Shown: piece after piece, positions 10,050-18,858 of the stretch
How the letters are laid out: every line of letters starts with the position of its first letter
How positions within the stretch are numbered: position 1 is the stretch's first letter
NCBI GenBank assembly: GCA_002081555.1
Contig: MZNV01000771.1
Coordinates: forward strand, 1-33,379
Length of the DNA: 33,379 bases
Reading direction: 5' to 3'
DNA from: Protostelium mycophagum
Lineage: Eukaryota; Evosea; Variosea; Protosteliida; Protosteliaceae
Notes under the pieces: model-generated
Database searches by the model: none
Told to the model about the DNA's origin: nothing
The model's input: only the letters and a program-made list of their open reading frames with translations
Position numbers and translations under genes: made by a program

Positions 10050-10924
10050 ATGTTCACAACAGTTCCGATGGACAACACGACAGATTTGGGAGATCGTTCT
10101 CTGTTTGCCGGAAGCGCGGCCATGTTCACATTGACTGCCATATACACAACCATGTACCTTAAGAAGCGCGCCGGTGAAGAATCCACGCTCTTCGCAAAGA
10201 CTTTTGCACTCTTGACCTTGATCACTGGTTTAATCTCGTTGGTCATGTTATCTGGATATGGTTATGCGCAGGACAGCAGAGGTAGGAGTCAATATTACTT
10301 TAGGTAAATTCTGAGACGATTATTCGATGGTGACATCTAAAGGTATCTGAATTGGGCGATAAACCAACCACAGATGGTGTGGAGGATCATGTTCTTAGGG
10401 TATGCGCCTTCCTGGATCGGTGCTGTCGCAGGATTTTTCAGCTTAGTCACAACAGCACTTGTTACTAAAGCCGCATGGATATATCCGTTAGCCCCTCTTG
10501 ATGTGAGTACTTACCGTAGGTTTTTCAAATTTTGAATTGTCAGATTTTCGCGCCATTTGCTGCGGGAGCCGTGACCATGTACCTCAGCATCGTGACAGCA
10601 AGGCCATACGTCCCTGAGAAATTGAAAATTTGTCACACATTGAACTCAATCCTTCTCGTCATCATTTATACAGGTGAGAGATGTCGACAGCCTACAATGC
10701 TATACACTACACAGATCAATATTTTCCCTCTAAAAAATGTCATAAAACTTGCAAGTTTTACACCTCAACTCACAACTGCAGCATATGGCATTGGCTTTGG
10801 GTTGACAGACGGATACTGCTATTTAGACGTCAACTGGTCGCATCTCTACTTCGCAATTGCAGACACAGTCATATTAGGACTATTGGGCGGCGCAGCCACA
10901 TTCTACGTCTCTCGAAAAGAATGA
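10050..10924 (+). CDS. Opsin-related seven-helix protein lacking the retinal lysine
   Basis: Exons 10050-10303, 10343-10502, 10544-10673 and 10782-10924, 228 residues, seven hydrophobic segments. Joining exons 1 and 2 gives GRSQYYFRYLNWAINQPQMV, which aligns with helix C of microbial (type I) rhodopsins (YYARYxDWxxTTPL). Helix B (FALLTLITGLISLVMLSGYG) also fits. Key positions differ from a pump: the proton-acceptor Asp85 is Asn, Asp96 position is Arg, and in helix G (FAIADTVILGLLGG) the Asp212 equivalent is kept but the Schiff-base Lys four residues later is Leu. This resembles the fungal opsin-related proteins (Hsp30/Mrh1/Yro2) that also lack the lysine. Expect a plasma-membrane protein that does not bind retinal covalently; function is inferred, probably stress or membrane related. 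Helix F lacks the usual Trp/Pro pattern, so divergence is large. Confidence 0.68.
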
Positions 10925-10989
10925 AGAATACATCACTATAAAAAGAGATAAAATTTAAATTATTTAATTCTTTCAACACCTTCTAAACC

Positions 10990-11162
10990 CTATTCTAGGC
11001 TGTTTTGGTTGTACACGGTGATGATCACGTAATCGTGGCCAAAAGTCCTCATTTCAAGCTTGACACAACGAACTAAACATGCACAGACACTCGTCTCGTC
11101 TTTTAGAACACCACGAAGATGCATCCTACCTTGGAGGGGTTGTCGTACATCTGGTCGTCCAT
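10990..11162 (-). CDS. Possible 33-residue microprotein or C-terminal fragment
   Basis: Exon 11162-11130 (MDDQMYDNPSK) can splice to 11058-10990 (LEMRTFGHDYVIITVYNQNS plus two residues and stop), both with the C-ending codons typical here. The sequence before the ATG is CA-rich like a 5' UTR. The tail loosely recalls the end of roadblock/LC7 dynein light chains, but the rest of that domain is not found upstream. It may be a microprotein or the last exons of a gene I could not assemble. Confidence 0.3.
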
Positions 11163-11561
11163 TTTGGCACAGTCTGTTTTGTTGGAGTTGTCTGTTGATG
11201 AGCTTCTTTCAGACAACAATGAGGCGGGCCATGGCTGCGCATTATCTCGTCTCAGAGTTGATGGCACCAACCGCCACGTAAATAACAGCTAATACTCTGA
11301 TCGTGGCGTGGCGCCCACAGCCACATCAGAAATGTTTTTCAGGTTTTGCACTATAGAAGGTGTGAGATTGGATTCTAAAGGAATCAATCGTGAGTTATCT
11401 TTTTATCATGGTGTTTCTCAGACAGCAATTTGTGAACTTTTGCAGAAAATCAGAAAAAGTGCCGAACATTTGGGAACGGCCAGTGAAACTAGCCTCAATA
11501 ACCACCATCTCCGGCGGTGAACAGAACACCACAAGAGACCTTCCCACTCAGCTGGCTAGAG
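11163..11561. other. Inter-genic stretch with possible unassembled exons
   Basis: Coding-like segments occur on both strands (for example a plus-strand stretch reading KIRKSAEHLGTASETSLNN near 11,447), but no start codon and splice set joins them convincingly to the kinase or the minus-strand microprotein. Part is likely 5' UTR or an upstream kinase exon. Confidence 0.35.
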
Positions 11562-12710
11562 ATGGACGAGGACATGACTTCAACAGAACAAGATGACGAC
11601 ATCGATTGGACGCGGGCTGTTGGGTTTTCGAAGAATGAGACGATGAAGAGAAACTTTCAAAGTAAAAGCAGACTAGTGACACATGAGGCAACAGGTCAGC
11701 AGTTGATCTTTAAGGTGGGTGTTTATTTGATGATCAGCTCCAACTGAATTGCATTATAAGATCATCAAGCACCGTGCAATAGAACACGCCAATTGTTGGC
11801 AAGAATATCAAAGAGAGGTGCAGATGTTCAGAGTCCATTTGTGACTTAGACGTGACAGATGCACACGCTAAAAACAGTTCGACACCCCAACCTTGTGAGA
11901 GTGATGAGAATTATAGAGGTGCCTCTTTCACATTACACCTGTATCGTGACACCTCACGAAGATTACATCGGCTTGTACGATTACATACAACATGGAAACC
12001 CCGGCACACCTTTCAGAGACAAAATCAGGACCGACATCCTCTCGGCCATCGCATACCTCCACAACATGGGCTTGTATCACGGGTAACATTGATTGGTGAA
12101 GAAGTCATCTGAATGATGGACGCAGCTGGTTGAAGCCAGAAAAAATTGCCATACATACAGAGACCGGAGATGCAAGGATTATAGATTTTGGTTTTGAGGC
12201 GCCGAGCCCCAGTTTCACAGCCCCAGAAATTTTCGCAAAGAGACAATACGACGGATTCTCCACGGATATATGGAGCCTAGGTGTCATTTTTTACGGTGAG
12301 TTTCGGGTTTTCGGTGGAGCGCCAGTTTTTCCACAAAATCAAACACTTTTGCCAAATATTCCTCGGCACGTGACCTTACCGCAAAAGTCACGAGGATGTT
12401 TGTACGCATCTAATCCTTTGTAGTGTTGGCCGTAGGAACAACCCCTTGGCGGGGAAATGATCTATTACATCAGATGCGAAACATCACACAAGGACATTGG
12501 CAAGATCATCCCAAGCTGACAGAAGATCTCAGATTCATGATCTCGAGATGTCTGATCGTCAAGCCACAGATGAGGGCACAGTGCAATGAACTGGTGTCAT
12601 TGGACATGCATTTCACAAAGAACCGCCGGAGATGGAAGGCGTGCCACCCATCGGAGGGCACGAGAAAATTGAAGAAATTTTTCACGTTGAGGAATCACAA
12701 TATAAAGTGA
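11562..12710 (+). CDS. Protein kinase-like protein, predicted pseudokinase
   Basis: Exons 11562-11714, 11761-11817, 11859-12082, 12126-12295 and 12424-12710, 296 residues, nearly all kinase domain. Kept: beta-3 lysine region (QQLIFKIIKHR), HPNLV, DFG (RIIDFGFE), a short activation segment ending TAPEIF, and DIWSLGVIFYVLAVGTTPW. Lost: the HRD catalytic loop reads YHGWLKPEKIAI, so the catalytic Asp is Trp and the Mg-binding Asn is Lys; the glycine-rich loop is also poor. It should fold but is unlikely to phosphorylate. The overall layout is CAMK/AMPK-like. The loop spans the exon 3-4 junction (12082/12126), so the loss depends on that splice; no alternative GT-AG pair restores HRD. The start is the first in-frame Met of a good coding stretch; an upstream exon is possible. 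A basic tail of about 35 residues follows the domain. Confidence 0.75.
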
Positions 12711-12931
12711 TTTGTTGTAAAATTTATTTCGAGTCGAAGGCAGAAAGAATTCTGTTTAATGGCAGATGTCAAGGACCTGGGGAATAGCTCCACTTACAGC
12801 ACTGGAGCTGCGCAATGTCAGACATTTGTCAACAAATCTCAGTTTCAAAATATGAAGATAAAAATAATAAAATCTTGGTTGCTTTGCCAACAAACCATAA
12901 TAAAATAAAATGAAAGCCAGAAATAAATTCT

Positions 12932-14180
12932 TCACCTGTGGATCACAATCTCATGGAAGTATCTGGTTCTCTTGAACCAGTACATCTCATTTCCTTGCTT
13001 GTTGGAGCACAAGCGCATGGCGCCAAAGCTCCACAACTGACCCTCTTTGCTTCCATCCTTGGACTGACATGTCTCGCCCTTGGTCTTGAATTGGCCTTGG
13101 AATGCTTCAGTGAATACTTGCTGGAAATCTGACATGGGGTTCGCAGCAGTTGGGTTGCAGGTAGTGAAGGTGGGTTGCTGCGACTTGTCAGGAATGATGA
13201 GTGAAATGGTGCGCATGAAGAGGTTGACGCTGACGAAAATTCACCATAAGAATGTCCCAGAATCCAGTGGCAGAGAAACCTTTGGAGTTGGACTTGGTAA
13301 ACCACTGCTGAGTTGGGATCCAGCCGATGTTAATGCCGTCATGAGGTTCGGAGATGTTGGGGTTGACGACTCCTCTGAAAAAGAGTTTGTCTCCATCGTA
13401 CAGCTTCTCACCCTTTGATGTGTTAAGACTTGACATTTTAGACAGATGATGATGGAGACGCACCTGAGTGAGGACGATGCCGGCGGACTCGGTGAAGGAC
13501 AGGTTGTAGCGGTCAAAGTTGAGTGATAGCTTGCCCAAAACGGTCCAGCAGGATTTGTCGAGAGAGACCAGAGGGGCAATGTCGGTCTTGAAGTTGACGT
13601 ACTCGACCGATTCGGAGTCAGATTTGGCCCAGAAAGGTGTCTTTCCGTCCATGCTGACGCACAATTCGTAGTTCTAAAAAAGTGAGTTGTTGATTGAGAG
13701 AAATGAGTGAAGGTACGATGTCATATGAAGGCGTGATCTTACCTGAACCTTGAAAGTGCGACCAACCTTGAGGCCGTGTCTGCAAGTAGAGACCTGGGCA
13801 ATTCCCTTTCCATGAGAAGCAAGATAGAGGAGGGTCATGGAGTTCACTGGGATCTCGGTCATTCTCTGTGAAGCACACTAAGATCTTTAGAAATCATCTG
13901 GATCACGTCGCTCTTTAGACCTGAGAGGGAGTCTCCATGTAGCGTGTCATATTGGCAGCGCTGATGAACAAGCGTTTTCCATTAGCAATTGAAGAAATAA
14001 CGTCGCCATGCACTGACACAGAGTGCTGTCATCGTTAAAATGAATGATCACAGGAGGACTTACAGTGAGGTTCTGTCCAGAGATCACAGCCTCAACAGAG
14101 TATTGCTGAGGTAAGCTCAGTCTCTGTGCGAAGCACAGGGAGAAGAATAAAATCGAGAGGAGAAGGCCTTGCGTGTTCAT
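12932..14180 (-). CDS. Secreted protein of unknown family
   Basis: Six exons: 14180-14064, 14025-13921, 13865-13743, 13673-13464, 13412-13245 and 13183-12932, 324 residues. A clear signal peptide (MNTQGLLLSILFFSLCFAQR) starts the protein, with cleavage likely after CFA. The mature part has several N-glycosylation sequons (NLT, NMT, NLS) and cysteines such as CRHG, CVSMDG and SCWTVL, fitting an extracellular or lysosomal protein. No transmembrane helix follows. Ependymin-like proteins share the general plan but I cannot claim homology. Two introns are multiples of three, so the frame stays open through the one at 13463-13413. It is convergent with the kinase gene; 12711-12931 between them holds only AT-rich 3' sequence. 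Confidence 0.72.
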
Positions 14181-14439
14181 GGTTTCCAAGATCTTGCCTA
14201 AAATGGACTTGCAAAAAGTGTGTTGCAAAGTGTCGTACTCCTCGGCAGGTGACAGTCAGTCAGAATTAAATTCACGGTAAGAGATGGTGATTTAATCACA
14301 ATGTCACGTTAATGGTTACCTTGTGCATGTCAAAAACGGGATCGATTGTCAAAGGCGGCAGATCATTCTGTAGTTGTAGCAATACAATTCGTTGATAAAT
14401 AAATTATTTATTTATTGTCAAAATAATTGAATATTGATC

Positions 14440-14616
14440 TCATTGGTCACAACAGAAGAACGAACTCCAAAATTCAACTGTGAACATATTAATAACCTCG
14501 ATAGCAATTTGTTCCTTCACGTAATTTATTACGACGAAGATACCATTTTGGCCCATGTACATGGGATTTACGTAATGGGTACTTGAGTTGCACTCGGCAT
14601 AAACTTTTACTGCCAT
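14440..14616 (-). CDS. Possible 58-residue ORF divergent from its neighbour
   Basis: Starts MAVKVYAECNSSTHYVNPMY and ends at TGA 14442-14440; unrecognised, no domain seen. Its ATG (14616-14614) overlaps the plus-strand start at 14615. Codon use is mixed, less biased than neighbouring genes. It may be a small gene or merely part of the shared upstream region. Confidence 0.25.
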   Translation of the reverse strand: MAVKVYAECNSSTHYVNPMYMGQNGIFVVINYVKEQIAIEVINMFTVEFWSSFFCCDQ

Positions 14617-15113
14617 GACAGAGATAACCTGCGACATCAAGAAGTGTAAATTCATCGAAGAGTGGCTCACCTCTCGATTGGATGATGACAAACTACAACT
14701 TGATGAACTTTCCAAGGTTCTATCTCACATCAGAACTGCACACAAAGACTTCTACAAAGACCGAAAGATGATGACGGTGTTGATGCATGAGAAGTGGAGG
14801 ATTGATGATTTGACGTCGAAGGGCCCGAAGGATCTTTCTCCGCTTTCTGAGTCCCCAAGACAAATTGGCATCTCTAATGAGCGCACTAGCATTACCAAAA
14901 GAGGAAGATTCGCCAGAATTCGAACCCTACTGCGGACATGATTTCGAACTCTACTACGAACCTGACTTCGAGCCCGACGACTGCGATGACTATTGGAACC
15001 AAGATGACGATGAAGACCGGTTTGGCGGTTACAGCGTTGATGCCTCCGGTGTTGCCTGGGATGACGCGAACGACATGTACGCCTATGGAGATATTGACTG
15101 GGGGGGTGATTAA
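14615..15113 (+). CDS. Unknown protein with helical N-terminus and acidic aromatic tail
   Basis: Exons 14615-14814 and 14852-15113 join across a 37-nt intron (GTCGAAGG...TTCTGAG) to give 153 residues. The N-terminal half is predicted helical and charged (KFIEEWLTSRLDDDKLQLDE, then LSKVLSHIRTAHKDFYKDRK). The C-terminal half is Asp/Glu-rich with Tyr, Trp and Phe (YEPDFEPDDCDDYWNQDDDE) and ends in DIDWGGD. I do not recognise the family; the tail could be a protein-binding or activation-like acidic region. Without the intron the two halves are in different frames, so the splice is needed; an alternative donor at 14793 gives a shorter protein. Confidence 0.55.
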
Positions 15114-15254
15114 ATAGCTAATAAAAGGATAATATTGGTCCTCATGCCTTTGTATATGCTTGGAGACAAACAGGAGAAAGGTGATGTGTACACCGTAAAC
15201 AGCGCTGAAAATGAAGTTGTAGATCGCAACACTACAGCATCACCGTTGACCCTT

Positions 15255-16045
15255 TCACAAATAATCAGGATGTAGAGCACGTTTCTTCGTTAATAGACTT
15301 CCAAACAGAGAACCTCCTGGAGCCTCATGCAACTGCCGAGAGATATAAAATCTCTTTACTGTCTCGAAGTTTCTAGCAGCTGCTATGGTTTGCGCTATCA
15401 AAGAATCAAGCCATCTTTCGCCTGGTGTTCTGGCCAAGTCAAGTGAATCATTATTGCGAATAAAGCTGTGCAATGCACAAGACTTGTACATTTACAAATT
15501 TCCTGTGCATCTGGGCGTAATGAGTAAAACGTGCTCTCAATAGCGTTATTGGATCTTTGTATACTCTGCCGAAGCCAATACATCCTTCATCGTATTTACG
15601 CAATATAGAACAGGTGAATTTGTTCCAAGAAAACACAAACTCTGTGCCAGATCCTTTGCCTCCCTCTAAAGGAGTAATTTAAACACCTCTGAACTGCCAA
15701 ACTGAACACACAGATCTCTCAAAAATTTTTGCGTGACCAAATTGATATTTTCTCATTTTTTGACGAACAACCATTCCAAACACACACGAGGCCAGGACTC
15801 TAAGGGCGACTTCATCAAAGTCAATGCTCTCACCTTCATCTTCAAAGAGGTCACCGAAAATGAGGTCTCGATCACCTCTTATGAGCCCACCGAGGTCCCC
15901 CCTCGTGAGAATCATCCGTGGATTTTCATCCTCTATGCACAATTCGAGAGATGATACCACCAAACCAGAATTTCACAATGGTGTTTTCATCGGCTGTAGA
16001 AGCCCGATACAACGCAGAGAAGAGGTTGATCTGCCGAAATGATCT
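15255..16045 (-). pseudogene. Decayed coding sequence on the minus strand
   Basis: Four protein-like stretches follow each other: one near 16,045-15,930 (INLFSALYRASTADENTIVK), one 15963-15682, one directly after its TAA in the same frame to about 15,485 (TEFVFSWNKFTCSILRKYDE, GFGRVYKDPITLLRARF), and one 15491-15255 in another frame (ARTPGERWLDSLIAQTIAAA). The breaks could be bridged only by GT-AG segments of 28, 21 and 13 nt, shorter than any other intron here. I read it as a broken gene of unknown family, perhaps a mobile or repeat-family gene. The opposite strand of 15,795-15,954 is also open with good codon use, so a plus-strand exon is an alternative. The flank 15114-15254 holds nothing I recognise. 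Confidence 0.35.
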
Positions 16046-16236
16046 TGGATGGACACACGCCCTCTTAATTTTCACATATGTATAGCGAAGAATGCTTAAT
16101 TGTATCGAAAATAAAGTCTTTGTACAAAAGATGGAGATGTGATTTACATACATACAAAATCTTTCATCAAACACCTCAAAGACATAAGAATATCATTCTC
16201 AAAAACACAGCCATTTATATTTTAATAAATAAAGAC

Positions 16237-18581
16237 TCATATGTGGATCACATCTGCCTCGTTGTAGATTGGTTGTGGGGGTATCGAGGGGGCGAAGACT
16301 TGCAGTGGGAGGGGCCACTTCAGAAATTGTGGAGATTTGGGTGAGCCCTCCTTGTTGTGGGTTACAAAACAGAAAGTCAGTTGCCAAGCAACAGAAACTG
16401 TCAACCCATCAGTGACATTGTGTCGACATGACTCATGTCAGAAGGTCTCAGACTCTCGAAAGTCTCGTTGTAGATACTCACCCAACTCTGTGTGCATATT
16501 GTGTGGCCCTTCGGCGGGGACTTGCAGTGAAAAACAAGTGGTGTGGTGATTATATGTGAGTTGGTGGTGCTCTGCCACTTTTTTCTGAAGCGCGGGCAGG
16601 TTGGCATCTGAAGCTTCTGCGGTCTCTACTACGTCTAAAGTGATGGAGACCTGCAGATCATCAGACCTGAGGAGTATCCTTCAGGCGTTTTTGTGCCTAT
16701 TTTTGGTGATTTATTCCAAAAATATAAATAAATTTTGTGCTGTGGAAAAGCCATCACTTTGCAACCACGTTCAAACACCACGGTAAGTGCACGTGAATTT
16801 ACCGATAAATCACGGTAATATGTTTTTCCGAATATTTCACATGACAAAGAAGGTCCATTCACCTGCAGGCACCGAACTACCGCGTTTGAAAAATTTAAAA
16901 CGCCTTTGATGACTTCGCCCGGTAAGAAGACCGTCTTATTCAGAATAAGAGTGGCCAACAGGGCTCCCCCTTTCTGGATTGTCATGTTTACCTGAAATTT
17001 CATCAGTGAAATTTCGGTGAAATTCCATCCATTTTAGACGGAAATTTCCGTGAGAGTTCATGGGGATGTCACTCACGGGTCTGCTTGAAGATTGTGTGGT
17101 CGCAAATATTTGGGCCATGCTATTGTTGTGTTCACACTCAGACAATAATTTTTGTCTATCTACATCGATGTTTTCAGGGTCGACGTTCTACAACGATCAG
17201 AAAAAAGAATTTTTTTTGTATGAATTATAAATAAAAAAGTATGAAATATGCTGAGCCTGCGAAAAGTGTTGTAGAACGTGTCGACTTACTGAGTTTTGTT
17301 TCGGTGGCTTTTTGCCCGTAGGAAGCATTTCCACGCTCGTGATTTCGTAATTATGGGATCTGTTCAACTGTTCGCATAGTAGTGTTTTCTTGACGGCTGG
17401 TGACGTGTTAAAATTTTAATTTTAGAATACAACAAAACTCAACAATTAAAAATAATTTTGAAACGTTTTTCACCATCAAAAATGAAAGTAGTTATTATAC
17501 ATATTACCCCACAGACACGGGTTTGTACTATTTTCAAACAAAAAATAACGCGGTAACTACCGCACTGTTGCTGTGAGTTACACCTTACCGTTACCGTGTA
17601 TCGTATGCAACTGGTGAGATGTACAAACGCGTGTAATATAATACAAAGAGAAAGGTTATAAAAAAAACTCACAGCTTGTAGGATTGATGACTTTGAAAGG
17701 TCTCTGCAAAGAGGTGACGGGCAAGTCTCCCTCACTGTTGAATTCGTGACGCTGTACAGATACGGCTGCCACGTATTTGTATTTAGCTCCCGTGCCTTTA
17801 TATGATGGTGGGAGACCGTAGGGTAGTCGACATTGAAATTGATCTGGGAGATGGTCAGGAGAGTGTGGTGGATTTTGTCGACATTGTTGAGAGGAACACA
17901 CTGACATTTCTTCTCTTGGAGGGGTTTTAACGGAGTGTAACCTGTCAAAAAATACAGTGGTGTACAGAATATCATTTGTGTGTGACTTCCTGTAAATTAA
18001 TCAAAAATAAATATTTTTTGGCGCCAAAAATTGTGAGGGCACATAGACATACCCAGAGAGCAGTAAGGATCGATGATGGGCAATAAAGAGGGTGGTAATT
18101 GTTCTGGATGGAACTTGATGTTCGGATTGTGAAGAAATTGAGTCGCTGGTCTCACAGCCTCCACAGTGTTCGTCCTCGTGATCGTCGTAGAAATGCCAGA
18201 AGTAGTCTTGATTATCTTGGGATCATATGAAACAGTTCCATAGACACATACACAAATCCACCCAAGTCCTCCTGGTTTCAAGGTATTGATGATGTCGTTC
18301 GTCAGAAGATCGCCTGCCTCTTTGATGTTGATGGACAGAGTTAACAATGAACCGGTAAAATACGTGTCAGAGTCCAGTACCACCTCTATGCTGAGTTGTT
18401 GAGATGGAACATCACCCTCTAGCGATTTTTCCATCCATGGTTGGCCAGATCGACGGAGTTCTACAGGTGATGGTGAGTTAAGAGGTGGCCCGGTCGTGTC
18501 ATCTCTTCCTGGTTCTTTCGTCTTTATTTCGAAGAACTGTTTGACTTCTCTCCATCTATCGGTGAGTCTGGATCTGATCAT
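16237..18581 (-). CDS. RGP1: RGP1 homologue, Rab6-GEF complex subunit
   Basis: Eight exons: 18581-18053, 17941-17900, 17843-17673, 17396-17290, 17187-17077, 16991-16863, 16650-16482 and 16397-16237, 472 residues. The arrestin-like RGP1 fold is recognisable: LSIEVVLDSDTYFTGSLLTL at the start, the joined LKPLQEKKCQYQFQCRLPYG followed by LPPSYKGTGAKYKYV, then KGGALLATLILNKTVFLPGE and NFSNAVVRC, and a C-terminal VSVAWQLTFCFVTH. RGP1 pairs with RIC1 to activate Rab6 at the Golgi. The 56-nt intron at 17899-17844 is essential: without it the frame breaks just before LPPSYKG. Intron 3 (276 nt) carries repeat motifs described below. About 70 residues precede the domain (SRLTDRWREVKQFFEIKTKE), unusual for the family and possibly lineage specific. 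Confidence 0.85.
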
Positions 18582-18858
18582 ATCGTGTGTGGTTCGTGTG
18601 ATGTTTCGTCGTTTCTCAAAAAGTTTAGAGCCTAAAATTTCCGTGATTTTCTTCGAAATTTAGAAGTTCAGACGTCTGACCTCATGTTAAAACGACCTCT
18701 GAAGAGACAGTGGCCGTATGTAGGTCAATATCCAGAATTACAGAGATCTTCTTTCTTCTTTTGAAAATGAACCGAAGTTAATTGTATCATCATTCTTTTT
18801 CAAAATACGATCAGTCGCCCGACTGTCTTTAAGCAACAACCTTGTCTATTTTATTGCT

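Noticed and set aside
11060-11281. Plus-strand ORF before the kinase
   Set aside because: Composition (many Trp, Cys, Arg) is that of an antisense shadow; the minus strand has the coding-like frame.
16260-16270. GTTGTAGAT copy counted as intronic
   Set aside because: It lies in RGP1 exon 8 (coding P-I-Y-N-E on the minus strand), so it is not evidence for the intron motif.
17439-17975. 178-codon minus-strand ORF as one exon
   Set aside because: Reading through loses the RGP1 motif; a 56-nt intron at 17899-17844 restores it, so the ORF is exon plus retained introns in the wrong frame.
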